A stretch of DNA of 64,000 nt from the NCBI RefSeq assembly GCF_011682235.2, contig NZ_CP076718.1, forward strand, positions 4,247,095 through 4,311,094, in the 5' to 3' direction. The position numbers and the translations under genes are program-made. Under the pieces are notes generated by a model. That model was not told where the DNA came from. It saw only the letters and a program-made list of their open reading frames with translations, and searched no databases. Below, piece by piece: positions 43,468 through 52,895 of the stretch (its first letter is position 1; every line of letters starts with the position of its first letter). The DNA is from Rhodocaloribacter litoris. GTDB lineage: Bacteria > Bacteroidota > Rhodothermia > Rhodothermales > ISCAR-4553.

Positions 43468-45276
43468 TCAGTGCACCGCCAGGTCGAACGGGAGGCGGGC
43501 CTGCACCGTGCCGTGCTCGCGCAGGAGGCGGCCGGCGGTGCGGGCCTGTTCGAGCAGCGCCCGTTCCGGCGAGGTCATCCGGAGGTGGCGCCACAGCGTG
43601 GCGGCCCCGGCGCTGAGCTCGGTGCCTAGCACCTCGATCAGGGTTTTCGGGCGCGGCAGTTCCCGGATCCGGTAGCGGTCCGGTGCCAGTCCGGCCCGTT
43701 CGGCGGCCAGCCCGAGGGCCGTCTCCAGGCCCCCGAGCACGTCGACGAGCCCGTGGTGGAGGGCATCCTGGCCCGTCCACACCCGCCCCCCCGCGGCCGC
43801 TTCGACGGCTTCGACCGCCAGGCCCCGCTCGCGGGCCGCGTGCCGGAGGAAGGCGGCATAGGTGCTGTCGGTGGTGCGTTGCATGCGGCGGCGTTCTGCT
43901 TCCGTGAGCGGGCGGGTGCCCGAGAACATGTCCGCCAGCGGTCCCGTGCGCACGTTGTCGAACGTGATGCCGAGCTTCTCGTCGAAGAAGTCGCCGGTGT
44001 CGAGCAGCAGGCCGAAGACGCCGATGGAGCCGGTGATCGAGAGCGGGTCTGCGACGATGGTGTCCGCCGGCACGGCCATCCAGTAGCCGCCCGAGGCCGC
44101 CACATCGCCCATCGACACCACGACCGGCTTTTCGCGGGCCGTCAGGGCGATGGCGCGGCCCATGGCGTCGGCGGCCGGTGCCAGCCCGCCGGGCGAGTTG
44201 ATGCGCACCACGACCGCCTTCACCCGGTCCGATTCGCGTGCCTGCCGCATCGCCTCGGCGAACGTTTCGGTGCCGAGGGCCTCGCCGCCCAGGAGCGGGT
44301 TGGGGTCGAAGCCGCTCTCGCCCTCGATGATGGCCCCGACCGCATAGACGACCGCGATCTCGTCGTCTCCCCGGGACGGCAGGCCCGCCTCGCCGGCCGG
44401 CACCCGGACGTAGGCCTTCAAATCGATCTGCGGGAACGTCTCGCCTTCACCGAGTCCGAGTCGCCGGGCCAGGGCGTCCTCGATCTGGTCCTCATAGAGC
44501 AGCCCGTCCAGCAGGCCGGCCTCCAGCGCCTGTTCCGTGGAGAAAAGCCCCTGTTCCCGGGCCAGGGCCTGCAGCCGGGCTTCCGGGATGCCCCGCCGTT
44601 CGGAGACGGCCTTCAGGAAAGTCGTTTCGATGCCGGCCAGCAGGGCCCCGAGTTGTTCTTCGCTCTCGGGCGAAAGGTCCGTGCGCTCGAACGGCTCCAC
44701 GGCGCTCTTGTATCGCCCCGCCCGTAGCACCTGGGGTTCGATCCGGAGCCGGTCGAGCAGTTTCTTGAAAAAGGTGGCTTCGAGGTAGAACCCGTTGAAC
44801 TCGAAGAGGCCCTGCGGGGGGGCGAAGACGCTGTCGGCGAGGCAGGCGAGGAAGTAGTCGGCTTCGTCCAGGCCGAAGGCGCCGGCCGAGGCCAGCAGCG
44901 GTTTGCCGCTGCGTTTGAAGGTGCGCAGGGCGTCGGCCAGCTCCTGCCGGCTCGCCCAGGAGGCGGACAGCCGCCCGAAGCGGAGCCAGACCGCCGCGAT
45001 GCGCGGGTCGGCGGCCGCCTTGTGCAGGGCACGCCGGACGTCGTGCAGGTCGAACGGCGGCTCCTCGGTGATGAGCCGGCGCAGCGGGTCTTCCGAGACG
45101 TACTCGGGCAGTCTTCCTTCCAGCGGTACCACCAGGACCGACCCCGTCGTCACGTGCGGCGTGCGGTCCGTGGCGGCCGTGAGGGCGATCAGGAAGAGCA
45201 GGGAGAAAAAGAAGATGATCCCCAGGGCGATCAGGGTTCCCAGGACGCTGGCGAGCAAGGTCGAGAAGAAACGCAT
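43468..45276 (-). CDS. sppA: Signal peptide peptidase SppA, 67K type
   Basis: 602 aa from the ATG at 45276. One N-terminal membrane anchor (TLIALGIIFFFSLLFLIALTA), then two S49 domains. The catalytic Lys is in LRAGRYKSAVEPFERTDLS of the first domain, the nucleophile Ser in VVSMGDVAASGGYWMAVPAD of the second, as in the E. coli enzyme. It is a membrane-bound, periplasm-facing protease which degrades cleaved signal peptides and probably other membrane debris. It has no operon partner. Confidence 0.95.
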   Translation of the reverse strand: MRFFSTLLASVLGTLIALGIIFFFSLLFLIALTAATDRTPHVTTGSVLVVPLEGRLPEYVSEDPLRRLITEEPPFDLHDVRRALHKAAADPRIAAVWLRFGRLSASWASRQELADALRTFKRSGKPLLASAGAFGLDEADYFLACLADSVFAPPQGLFEFNGFYLEATFFKKLLDRLRIEPQVLRAGRYKSAVEPFERTDLSPESEEQLGALLAGIETTFLKAVSERRGIPEARLQALAREQGLFSTEQALEAGLLDGLLYEDQIEDALARRLGLGEGETFPQIDLKAYVRVPAGEAGLPSRGDDEIAVVYAVGAIIEGESGFDPNPLLGGEALGTETFAEAMRQARESDRVKAVVVRINSPGGLAPAADAMGRAIALTAREKPVVVSMGDVAASGGYWMAVPADTIVADPLSITGSIGVFGLLLDTGDFFDEKLGITFDNVRTGPLADMFSGTRPLTEAERRRMQRTTDSTYAAFLRHAARERGLAVEAVEAAAGGRVWTGQDALHHGLVDVLGGLETALGLAAERAGLAPDRYRIRELPRPKTLIEVLGTELSAGAATLWRHLRMTSPERALLEQARTAGRLLREHGTVQARLPFDLAVH

Positions 45277-45473
45277 CGGACGACGATTCGGTGAACGGGC
45301 CGGCAAAGACGGAGGCACGAGGGCCTGCACGGCTAAAGCTAACCTTTTTTCGCGAAAAAGGGGCAGGGGGACATTGAATCCGAAACGAAAGCGCCCGATT
45401 TCAGTCTGACGGCCCGAGTCGGTGCCGCAACCGTGGCACCATGCTTTCGTTCGTAGTACCCGGCACGTACGTC

Positions 45474-45941
45474 ATGGATGTCGTCTTCCAGTATGAGATA
45501 CCCTATCTGCATCCGCTGGTGGTCCATTTTCCGCTGGCGCTCATCCTCGTCGGGGCGCTGACGGTTTTTCTCTGGCTGATCCGGGGCACCGTCTTCTGGC
45601 AGCGGTGTGCGCTTTTTCTGTATTCGCTCGGGATGGCCGGGGCGCTCCTGGCCTATTTCACCGGGGAGGCGATGGAGGAGGCCGTAGAAGGCGCGGCCAT
45701 CGTCGAAGAGCTGGTCGAACTGCACGAGCAGATGGCGCTCTACACGCTTCTCTTCACGGGGCTGACCCTGGCCGGGCTGGTGGGCATGGCGGTCTGGGCA
45801 CATTATCGCCCGATCGCCCGGCCGCAGGGGGACCCGATCCTGCTCCGGGTTCTGCTGGGCCTGCTGGCGCTGCTCTCGGCGGTGCTGGTGGCCTGGACGG
45901 CCCATATCGGCGGGACGATGGTCTGGGGCGTGGCCCGTTGA
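45474..45941 (+). CDS. DUF2231 membrane protein
   Basis: 155 aa from the ATG at 45474; an in-frame ATG at 45441 would add 11 residues. Four transmembrane helices; family motif YLHPLVVHFPLALILVGALTVFLW near the start, and LVELHEQMALYT. The family occurs near cytochromes and metal-related genes, but its function is unknown; the paired His residues suggest haem or metal binding in the membrane. It is divergent from sppA and ends 195 bp before the next gene. Confidence 0.82.
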   Translation: MDVVFQYEIPYLHPLVVHFPLALILVGALTVFLWLIRGTVFWQRCALFLYSLGMAGALLAYFTGEAMEEAVEGAAIVEELVELHEQMALYTLLFTGLTLAGLVGMAVWAHYRPIARPQGDPILLRVLLGLLALLSAVLVAWTAHIGGTMVWGVAR

Positions 45942-46136
45942 GGGCTTCGGCGCGTGCGAAGAACCGTTTCGTGTGTACAAAATCGTGGACGATCCGGCAC
46001 GGCCGGGAACGCCCGAAAACGCGCCTGCGGGGTGTTTCACCCGCGTTTGCGTAATGCCGCAACCGGGTGGCACGGTGTTGGGCGGCAGGCCGGGGTGAAC
46101 CCCGGACACCGCCCCGTGACCAGACCGGAGACGACC

Positions 46137-47315
46137 ATGAACGCATCGATACCTGCTCTGCACGCCACCCGGTTGCTCCCGGCGCTTATCCTGTTGATCG
46201 CCCTGACCGCACCGGCCGACCTGCTTGCCCAGTCCCGTGAGGCAGGGCGGGGACGGACGAGCGGCCGGGAGCGGGTCGAACGCACGGACGACGAGAAGAA
46301 GCGTGGGACCCCCTCGCAGGCGTCGCGGAAGACGACGCCGGAGCGGGAACGCGAAGCCGGCCGGAGGGCATCCCGCACGACGACCGTGCAGCGAGACGCG
46401 CCGGACCGGCGGGTCATCGTGCGGGGCGAACCCGGCCGCCGGGGCGAGCGCGCGCCCGAGGTCCGGCACCATCCACCCGAGGTCCGGCATCACCCGCGCG
46501 GGCACCATCCCCCGAAACACCACGGGCCTGTGGTCGTCGTCCGGCCCCACGTGCAGGTGAACGTTCACTGGCCGTGGACGTACCGCCACAGGCGGCACTG
46601 GCGCCCGCGCTACCGGTATCGCCAGGTGGTCTACGTGGAGGTGCACTGGGGCCGGCGGCACCGCACCAGCCGGATCGACGTGCAGACGTACTACCGCCAG
46701 GAGGTCCGCTACGCCGACGCGCACCATGCCGTCGTCGACCTCTACATCGAGGAGATCGAGCTGTTCAGGGATGGCCGGTACTATGGCCGGGTTCACCACA
46801 TCCCCGCCCGCCTCGGTCATCTCACGGCCCGGATCTACCGCGACGGCCGGGTGGTCTTCGACCGGGACGTCTTCATCGTCGGCGATCCCCATGCCGGATT
46901 CGAGATGATCGCGACGCGGCACCGGGGCGGGTATGTCTTCGACGGTTATTACGGGCCCGGCGAATGGGTCGTGGGGCGGCTCGACCTGCGGCACCAGGCG
47001 GTTCACCTGGTTCATCGAAGCCGCCTCTTCGACCCCTACGACTTTGAAGGCTGGGTGCCGATCTCGCTCCTGCCGGACGACCTCGCCTGGCGCTACGACT
47101 ACGGGGCGGGCGCGATCAGTGCCTACGACGACGATGACGACTATTACGGCTACGAGCAGGTACCCTCGGGCGGGGTCTCGGTCCACGGCGACGTGCATTT
47201 CCGTGTGGAAAAGACGGCCCGTCCCCGGACCCTGCGTGAGGAGAAGCGGGTGACGGCGGCCTTCGGCGCGACGATCCACCTCCGCCGTGAAACCGAGATC
47301 CAGCGCCTGCGCTGA
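46137..47315 (+). CDS. Secreted His/Arg-rich protein of unknown function
   Basis: 392 aa from the ATG at 46137. Signal peptide LLPALILLIALTAPADLLA. After a charged Arg/Glu/Lys-rich low-complexity stretch (about 30-110), a His/Pro/Arg segment (APEVRHHPPEVRHHPRG, HHPPKHHGP, WTYRHRRHWRPRYRYRQ) leads to a folded-looking C-terminal domain with alternating strands (VVDLYIEEIELFRDGRYYG, LTARIYRDGRVVFDRDVF) and a run of five Asp (AYDDDDDYY). I do not recognise the family. The His clusters could bind metal ions. A GC hairpin (47323-47339) follows the stop. Confidence 0.75.
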   Translation: MNASIPALHATRLLPALILLIALTAPADLLAQSREAGRGRTSGRERVERTDDEKKRGTPSQASRKTTPEREREAGRRASRTTTVQRDAPDRRVIVRGEPGRRGERAPEVRHHPPEVRHHPRGHHPPKHHGPVVVVRPHVQVNVHWPWTYRHRRHWRPRYRYRQVVYVEVHWGRRHRTSRIDVQTYYRQEVRYADAHHAVVDLYIEEIELFRDGRYYGRVHHIPARLGHLTARIYRDGRVVFDRDVFIVGDPHAGFEMIATRHRGGYVFDGYYGPGEWVVGRLDLRHQAVHLVHRSRLFDPYDFEGWVPISLLPDDLAWRYDYGAGAISAYDDDDDYYGYEQVPSGGVSVHGDVHFRVEKTARPRTLREEKRVTAAFGATIHLRRETEIQRLR

Positions 47316-47322
47316 GGCCCGG

Positions 47323-47339
47323 CTGCCGGGAGCCGGCAG
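47323..47339 (+). terminator. Hairpin after the His-rich protein gene
   Basis: CTGCCGG (47323-47329), loop GAG, CCGGCAG (47333-47339), starting 8 bp past the stop codon. No T-tract. Confidence 0.4.
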
Positions 47340-47586
47340 GGCGGCGCCCCCCGAGAGGCGGTGCCCTTTGCCGTATCCGCCCGGCCTGCCACGATGAAAC
47401 CCTGTGGTCGAAAGCGGGGTTGGAGGACACGGACGCCGTGCCGCAGATCGGGCCGGCGGCACCGGCGTTTCCTGCCAGACTGGCAGAATCGTCCGCGTCG
47501 CCCGGGCGCAACACCCGGCAAAACAGGGTGTTCACCGCACCGGCAAGGCTTTTGCTGAGCACGGGATATCGTTCCCGCCATCGGAT

Positions 47587-48693
47587 GTGACCGCCGTGCA
47601 TACGACCCACCGGACATATGGTGAAACGCCGTACTCCCTGAACCAGCGGGAGCGGGAGATTCTGCGGCTCGTGGTGCAGAGCTTCGTCCACACGGCGGGG
47701 CCGGTCGGCTCGCGTTTCCTCTCGAAACGGTATCCGCTGGGGTTGAGCCCGGCCTCCATCCGGAACACCATGAGCGATCTGGAAGAGCGCGGTTATCTGG
47801 ATCATCCCTACACCTCGGCGGGGCGCATCCCGACGGAACTGGGGTACCGCGCCTATGTGGACGAGCTGATGGAGACGGTGCCGGTGCCCCCGTCCGTCCG
47901 GCGTTCGCTGAAGCACCGGCTGCGTCCCGCCCGGCAGGATGCGGAGGAGATGTTGCGGATCGGCTCCCGCCTGCTCGGGGAGTTGACCAACCTGCTCGGG
48001 GTGGTGCTCAGCCCGCGCCTCTCGACCGGGGTGCTGGAGCGGCTCGAGATCGTCCCCCTCTCTTCCACGCGGGTCATGTTCGTGCTCAGCGTGCGGGGCG
48101 GGCTCATCCGCACCATGATTTTTCCCATGCAGGCCGGGCATGACATCCGCCGGGAGGAGCTGGTTCGGATCGTCGCGCTGTTGAACGAGCGCCTGGCCGG
48201 GCTGACGCTGGAAGAGATCCGCCGCTCGTGCCGTCCCCGTGTCCGCGACCTGGAGGACACCACCGGCCTCGTCCGCCTGATCCTGGACGAGTCGACCACC
48301 CTCTTCAGCGAGCTGACCGACACCCGCCACGTCGAGTACGGCGGGACGGGGAATATTCTCGCGTTGCCGGAGTTTAAGGAGCCCGCCGACCTGCGTGGGC
48401 TCATCGAGATGCTCGAAGACGAGACGACCCTCGTCTACCTGCTGGAGGAGCCGGACCCGCCGGCCGAGTTCGACGTGGCCCGGGCGCAGGTTCGCATCGG
48501 CAGCGAGAACCGGCGGGCCGCGGTCGGTGGTGAGAAGGTGGAGCGTTTCTCGGTCGTCACCGCCCGGTACAAGCTCGGCGATACCGTCGGCACCATCGGC
48601 GTCATCGGGCCGACGCGGATGGACTATGCCCGCGTAGTGGCGCTGGTCGAGGAGATGGCCCGGCAGATGAGCGGGCCCGCCGAAGTTTCCTGA
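47587..48693 (+). CDS. hrcA: Heat-inducible transcription repressor HrcA
   Basis: 368 aa from the GTG at 47587; a GTG three codons later is also possible. The winged-helix N-terminus is LNQREREILRLVVQSFVHTAGPVGSRFLSKRYPLGLSPASIRNTMSDLEERGYLDHPYTSAGRIPTELGYRAYVD; the dimer and inserted domains follow (VLSPRLSTGVLERLEIVPLSSTRVMFVLSVRGG, IGVIGPTRMDYARVVALVEEMARQM). HrcA represses heat-shock genes by binding CIRCE. No CIRCE element (TTAGCACTC-N9-GAGTGCTAA) is seen in the 271 bp upstream. It is first in a hrcA-grpE-dnaJ operon; dnaK is elsewhere. Confidence 0.95.
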   Translation: MTAVHTTHRTYGETPYSLNQREREILRLVVQSFVHTAGPVGSRFLSKRYPLGLSPASIRNTMSDLEERGYLDHPYTSAGRIPTELGYRAYVDELMETVPVPPSVRRSLKHRLRPARQDAEEMLRIGSRLLGELTNLLGVVLSPRLSTGVLERLEIVPLSSTRVMFVLSVRGGLIRTMIFPMQAGHDIRREELVRIVALLNERLAGLTLEEIRRSCRPRVRDLEDTTGLVRLILDESTTLFSELTDTRHVEYGGTGNILALPEFKEPADLRGLIEMLEDETTLVYLLEEPDPPAEFDVARAQVRIGSENRRAAVGGEKVERFSVVTARYKLGDTVGTIGVIGPTRMDYARVVALVEEMARQMSGPAEVS

Positions 48694-48741
48694 CCGGCCC
48701 GCCGGCCGCTGAGCAAAACCAACCCTTAGAACCTGATCCCG

Positions 48742-49317
48742 ATGAGCAGGGAAACGACCCGTAACGATCTTGCACCGGACCGGGAGCAGCCGCCCGCGGC
48801 GCCGGAGACGGAAGCCGCTGTGGCGGACGGTGCGGCTCCGGACGAACTCGAACGCCTCCGCGCCGAGCTCGAAGCGACACGCGAGCAGCTGCTGCGCAAG
48901 GTGGCCGAGTTTCAGAACTTCCGCCGCCGTACCGAGCAGGAGAAGGCGTTGCTCCTGGAGGTGGGCAAGGCCCATGTGGTGACCTCCCTGCTCGACGTCG
49001 TCGATGACTTCGAGCGGTCGCTGGAGGCCACCCGCCGGCTGGAGCAGGAGAAGAAACAGAGCCGGAAGGCGGCCTACGAGGGATTGAAGGAGGGCGTCGA
49101 GTTGATCTACCGGAAGCTGATGGAGGTGCTTGCGCAGCACGGAGTCGAGCCCATCGAAGCCGCCGGCCGGCCGTTCGACGAGGCCCGGCACGAGGCCGTC
49201 CTGCAGCAGCCGGCGCCGGAGGGAACCCCGTCCGGGGTCGTCTTGCAGGAGCTTCAGAAAGGATACCGGCTCGGGGATCGTGTGCTGCGGCACGCGAAGG
49301 TCGTCGTCTCGTCCTGA
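48742..49317 (+). CDS. grpE: Nucleotide exchange factor GrpE
   Basis: 191 aa. An acidic disordered N-terminus precedes a long coiled coil (LERLRAELEATREQLLRKVAEFQNFRRRTEQEKAL), then the beta domain with the GrpE signature GVEPIEAAGRPFDEARHEAVLQQPAPEGTPSGVVLQELQKGYRLGDRVLRHAKVVVS. It releases ADP from DnaK. It lies 48 bp after hrcA and 39 bp before dnaJ. Confidence 0.96.
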   Translation: MSRETTRNDLAPDREQPPAAPETEAAVADGAAPDELERLRAELEATREQLLRKVAEFQNFRRRTEQEKALLLEVGKAHVVTSLLDVVDDFERSLEATRRLEQEKKQSRKAAYEGLKEGVELIYRKLMEVLAQHGVEPIEAAGRPFDEARHEAVLQQPAPEGTPSGVVLQELQKGYRLGDRVLRHAKVVVSS

Positions 49318-49356
49318 CGACCTGGCCCGATGCAGCGACGCAAACGATCGAACGCA

Positions 49357-50514
49357 ATGCGCGATTACTACGAGATACTGGGTGTCGAGCGAACGGCCAC
49401 CGCCGAAGAGATCAAGCGGGCCTACCGCAAGCTGGCGCTCAAATACCATCCGGACCGCAACCCGGACGACCCGACGGCGGAGGAGCGCTTCAAAGAGGCG
49501 GCCGAGGCCTACGAGGTCCTTTCCAACCCGGAGAAACGCCAGCGCTACGACCGTTTCGGTCATGCCGGTGTGCGGGGCAACGGCAATGCCGGTCCCGGCT
49601 TTCAGGACATCAACGACATCTTCAGTGCCTTCAGCGACATCTTCGGTGGCGGTTCCATCTTCGAGGAGGTCTTCGGTGGAGGGCGTGCCCGGGGACGGGG
49701 GCCGCGCCCGCGCGGGCGCCCCGGCAGCGACTTGCGCATCAAGCTGCCGCTGACCTATGAGGAGATCGCCGAAGGGGTGGAAAAGAAGATCAAGGTCCGG
49801 AAGTACGTCGTCTGTGAGGCGTGTGCCGGGACGGGGGCGGAGGGCCGGGAGCAGGGCTATGTGGTCTGCCCGACGTGTGGCGGCACCGGCGAGATCCGCC
49901 ACGTGACGCGCTCGGTCTTCGGCCAGTTCGTCAACGTGCAGCCGTGCCCGGCCTGCCAGGGAGAGGGCCGCGTCGTGCGGCACCGGTGTGCCGCCTGCGG
50001 CGGGGAGGGCCGCCGGAAGGGTGAGGAGACGATCACCATCAACGTGCCGCCCGGGGTGCTGGAAGGGCATTACCTGACCCTGCGCGGGGCCGGCAATGCC
50101 GGGGTCCGGGGCGGACCGGCGGGCGACCTCCGCGTCGAGATCGAGGAACTGCCGCACGAACACTTCACCCGCGAGGGGCTCGACATCTACTACGAACTCT
50201 ACCTCTCTTTCCCGGATGCCGTGCTGGGTACGGAGGTGGAGGTGCCCACGCTGAAGGGCCGGGCACGGCTTCAGATCGACCCCGGGGTGCAGTCCGGTAA
50301 GATCCTGCGCATGCGCGAGCGCGGCCTGCCCGAGCTGCACGGCGGCCGCGTCGGCGACCAGATGGTTCGCATCCACGTCTGGACGCCTACCTCCCTGACC
50401 GACGAGGAACGGCAGCTCCTCGAGCAGCTTCGCCACTCGCCCTCGTTCGCCCCGCAACCGGAACGCCAGGAGCGCCGGTCTTTCTTCAGCAAGTTCAAAG
50501 ACGTCTTTACCTGA
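49357..50514 (+). CDS. dnaJ: Chaperone DnaJ
   Basis: 385 aa from [10 protein letters not shown] at 49357; an ATG at 49330 would add nine residues. J domain with HPD ([11 protein letters not shown]), a Gly/Phe-rich linker ([18 protein letters not shown]), four zinc repeats [32 protein letters not shown], and the C-terminal substrate-binding domains ([39 protein letters not shown]). It stimulates DnaK ATPase and delivers clients. Last gene of the operon. Confidence 0.97.
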   Translation: MRDYYEILGVERTATAEEIKRAYRKLALKYHPDRNPDDPTAEERFKEAAEAYEVLSNPEKRQRYDRFGHAGVRGNGNAGPGFQDINDIFSAFSDIFGGGSIFEEVFGGGRARGRGPRPRGRPGSDLRIKLPLTYEEIAEGVEKKIKVRKYVVCEACAGTGAEGREQGYVVCPTCGGTGEIRHVTRSVFGQFVNVQPCPACQGEGRVVRHRCAACGGEGRRKGEETITINVPPGVLEGHYLTLRGAGNAGVRGGPAGDLRVEIEELPHEHFTREGLDIYYELYLSFPDAVLGTEVEVPTLKGRARLQIDPGVQSGKILRMRERGLPELHGGRVGDQMVRIHVWTPTSLTDEERQLLEQLRHSPSFAPQPERQERRSFFSKFKDVFT

Positions 50515-50536
50515 GCCGTCCCCGGTTCCGGAAAAT

Positions 50537-51070
50537 ATGCCCGATAAACTCGACGGCGAGGCCCTGCGCGACGTGATGCGGCTGGTCCCGTCTCCCGTGA
50601 CGGTGGTCACCGCACGATCCGGGGAGGAGGTGCGCGGCATTACGATCGGCTCGTTTACCAGCGTGTCGCTCGATCCGCCGCTCGTCTCCTTCAATGTGGG
50701 CCGGGACGCCCGCATGCACGACCTGATCACCCGTGCGGATCGTTTTGCGATTCATGTGCTGCAAGAGGATCAGGCCCATCTCTCCGAGCACTTCGCCCTG
50801 CCGGATCGGGCCGCCGGAGACCAGTTTGACGCCGTGCCGCACCGCCTCGACCCCCACGGCCTGCCGCTTCTCGAGGATGTCCTGGCCGTGCTCGTCTGCC
50901 GTCCCTATGCCGTCCACGAGGCGGGGGATCACGTGATCGTCGTGGGGGAGGTGATGGAGGCGCGTGTGGGCGCATCCGGTCGTCCCGTGCTCTACTGCCG
51001 GCGCGGGTACTACGGCCTCGGCGAGCCGCTGGAGACGGAACTGCTTCTCCCGCGCGAGAGCCTTTCCTGA
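50537..51070 (+). CDS. Flavin reductase-like flavoprotein
   Basis: 177 aa. FMN-binding split-barrel: ALRDVMRLVPSPVTVVTARSGEEVRGITIGSFTSVSLDPPLVSFNVGRDARMHDLITRADRFAIHVLQEDQ is the classical flavin-reductase-like start, with HVIVVGEVMEARVG at the end. It reduces flavin with NAD(P)H for a monooxygenase, or is a stand-alone flavoprotein. It is 22 bp from dnaJ; co-transcription may be incidental. Confidence 0.93.
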   Translation: MPDKLDGEALRDVMRLVPSPVTVVTARSGEEVRGITIGSFTSVSLDPPLVSFNVGRDARMHDLITRADRFAIHVLQEDQAHLSEHFALPDRAAGDQFDAVPHRLDPHGLPLLEDVLAVLVCRPYAVHEAGDHVIVVGEVMEARVGASGRPVLYCRRGYYGLGEPLETELLLPRESLS

Positions 51071-51205
51071 GCCGCGCACGCGGAAAACTTTTCACCCGTC
51101 GCGATCCGAAACCGTGTCGCCGGGGCGCTTTTCTTCCTTCCGCCGCATGGTATCATGTTTGCCCCGGCGCGAAGCAGATGTGCACCGTGGCATAGATGAC
51201 GGGTT

Positions 51206-52222
51206 ATGGGTACCTATGCGGATCGGCGGGAGGCCGGCTTCAGCTTTCTGGGGTTCTGGATCGAGGGGCGTCTCGTCGATGCCGTTCGGGTGCGTCGTGC
51301 CGTGTGGCGCCGGGTGCTGTGGCTCATCGGGCCGCTCGGTGTGCAGCTCGTCCTGTTCAAGCTGATGCAGTACGTGCTGCTGGAGCGGGGCCTGGAGGAG
51401 GGCAGGGCCCCGGGGGTGTCGCTGGGGGCGTTTTTTCTGGAGCAGGCGCCGGTACCGCTGCTGCTCGGCGGGCTGGCCTTCTCTACGGCGGCCCTGTTGA
51501 TGCTCCGCTGGCCCGTGCTCAAGGCGGCGTTCGTACCCCTGGTCGTGCTCATCTTTGCCGGTGTCGCGGCCGTGTTGCGTGCCGCGGTGCCCTTCGACCT
51601 GAGCTGGGTGTCGGCCGGGTACTTTGCCGTCGTCCGGGAAGACCTGCTTTTCTGCCTGCTGGCGATGCTCGGGGTGGCGCTGCTGTTGCACAATGTGCGC
51701 GGGCGGCTGGGACGGTTCCTGGCCGGGACGGTGCATCTGCTGGCGCTGGCGTGCATGTTGCTCGCCAGCCTGGACTTCGGCTATTTCCTGCAGACGGGCA
51801 CCGTGGGTGGCGTCCGGGAACTGTATGCGTTCGTTACCGGAACCCCGCTCGTGACGGAGGCCGGTAGCGACCGGAGCCTGCTCCTGTTGCTGGTGCTCCC
51901 GTTCGTCCTGGCGATGCTGCCGCTCCTGGCCGACCGGCTGTCGGTGCGGCGGCCCCGGCGGGGACGGGGCGGGGTCGCCGTCGTGTTGTTGCCGGTGCTG
52001 CTGCTTCTCTTCTGGCCGCGTACGGCGGTGCGCGGGGAGCTGGTGCCGTTATGCCGGACCCCCGTCGTCCGCCTGCTCGACGACGTAGCCGGGCGCTTCC
52101 CCGAAGGCGCCGGGCCCGAAGAACGCGAAGTCGTAGCGGGCGGGGTCCTCCGGGCAGAGACGCCGGCACTGCGCCGTCAGTTCGAGGACGGCCCGCCAGT
52201 CGTTCTGCCGGCGGGTCAGTAG
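51206..52222 (+). CDS. Membrane protein resembling the N-terminal part of LTA-synthase-type sulfatases; probably truncated
   Basis: 338 aa. Four to five transmembrane helices (LWLIGPLGVQLVLFKLMQYVLL, VPLLLGGLAFSTAALLML, FVPLVVLIFAGVAAVL, CMLLASLDFGYFLQTGTV, SLLLLLVLPFVLAMLPLLA). The layout with LASLDFGYF resembles the membrane half of LtaS-type sulfatase family proteins, but the extracellular phosphoglycerol transferase domain with its Thr nucleophile is missing. The last about 58 residues are antisense to the TIGR02757 gene on the other strand and look non-native (ETPALRRQFEDGPPVVLPAGQ). The 174 bp convergent overlap suggests the gene lost its 3' half in a rearrangement. It may be a pseudogene. 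Confidence 0.6.
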   Translation: MGTYADRREAGFSFLGFWIEGRLVDAVRVRRAVWRRVLWLIGPLGVQLVLFKLMQYVLLERGLEEGRAPGVSLGAFFLEQAPVPLLLGGLAFSTAALLMLRWPVLKAAFVPLVVLIFAGVAAVLRAAVPFDLSWVSAGYFAVVREDLLFCLLAMLGVALLLHNVRGRLGRFLAGTVHLLALACMLLASLDFGYFLQTGTVGGVRELYAFVTGTPLVTEAGSDRSLLLLLVLPFVLAMLPLLADRLSVRRPRRGRGGVAVVLLPVLLLLFWPRTAVRGELVPLCRTPVVRLLDDVAGRFPEGAGPEEREVVAGGVLRAETPALRRQFEDGPPVVLPAGQ

Positions 52223-52858
52223 GCCGAAGGCCCGGGCCTGCCGTCCCGCGTGCACGTCCAGCGGCAGCACGAGCCGGGCGCGGTCGATCCGGGTCCAGAC
52301 GCCCAGGTCGACGGGACCGGGCCGGACCATCCAGCGCAGGTACAGGCTCAGCCGCTTGCAGGCGCTGCCGGTGGACGGGCGCGCGAGGTGTTTCCGCAGC
52401 CGGGCCGGTGTGCCGGGCAGGATCGTCAGGAGCGTCTCGCTGAAGCCTTCCAGCGCCGGACCCACATGCGGCGACGACGGCGGAAGGTGCTGCACGAAGA
52501 GCCGCTCGAGGCTGCCGTATTGCGCGAGCACGGCCTGCAGGCTCCTGGTCAGCCAGAGGGCGTCCACCGGCTGGAACGTGCGGTGCTTGAAGCCGGCCAG
52601 GGCCGGTCCGTCCCGCCCTTCGTCGAAGTGCCGGACGAAGGCGTAGGGGCGGTACCGCATGCGCTCGCAGAGCTCGGCCAGCTTCTTCAGCATCGTCTTG
52701 CGCTGTCCCCAGGCCAGCAGGGCCGCATACAGGCCGATGACCTCACGGTCCCGCGGGTCGTCGAAGCCGTGGGGGATCGACACCGGGTCCGTGGCGATGA
52801 AGGCCGGCTGCTCGTACCGGTGCACCAGGGCTTCGAGGGTGTCCTTGAGGGTCGGCAC
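52049..52858 (-). CDS. TIGR02757 family protein
   Basis: 269 aa, soluble. Family features: FIATDPVSIPHGFDDPRDREVIGLYAALLAWGQRKTMLKKLAELCERM at the start, HRTFQPVDALWLTRSLQAV, ACKRLSLYLRWMVRPGPVDLGVW, and VLPLDVHAGRQARAFGLL, ending DPARYDFAFFGPGAFGE. The family is widely kept in Bacteroidota, with no established function; the helical core resembles DNA-glycosylase-type helix bundles, and HTFQ/DVHA may be catalytic. Full length. Its 3' end overlaps the truncated membrane gene. Confidence 0.85.
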   Translation of the reverse strand: MPTLKDTLEALVHRYEQPAFIATDPVSIPHGFDDPRDREVIGLYAALLAWGQRKTMLKKLAELCERMRYRPYAFVRHFDEGRDGPALAGFKHRTFQPVDALWLTRSLQAVLAQYGSLERLFVQHLPPSSPHVGPALEGFSETLLTILPGTPARLRKHLARPSTGSACKRLSLYLRWMVRPGPVDLGVWTRIDRARLVLPLDVHAGRQARAFGLLTRRQNDWRAVLELTAQCRRLCPEDPARYDFAFFGPGAFGEAPGYVVEQADDGGPA

Positions 52859-52895
52859 GTTGAATCGTTGCAGGAAGAGCCCGGGAAACCTTACT

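Noticed and set aside
45954-46136. N-terminal extension of the His-rich protein
   Set aside because: The open frame upstream of 46137 lacks a signal peptide and looks like non-coding sequence, so the later ATG was used.
47116-50730. 1204-codon minus-strand frame over hrcA-grpE-dnaJ
   Set aside because: Antisense shadow of clear heat-shock genes.
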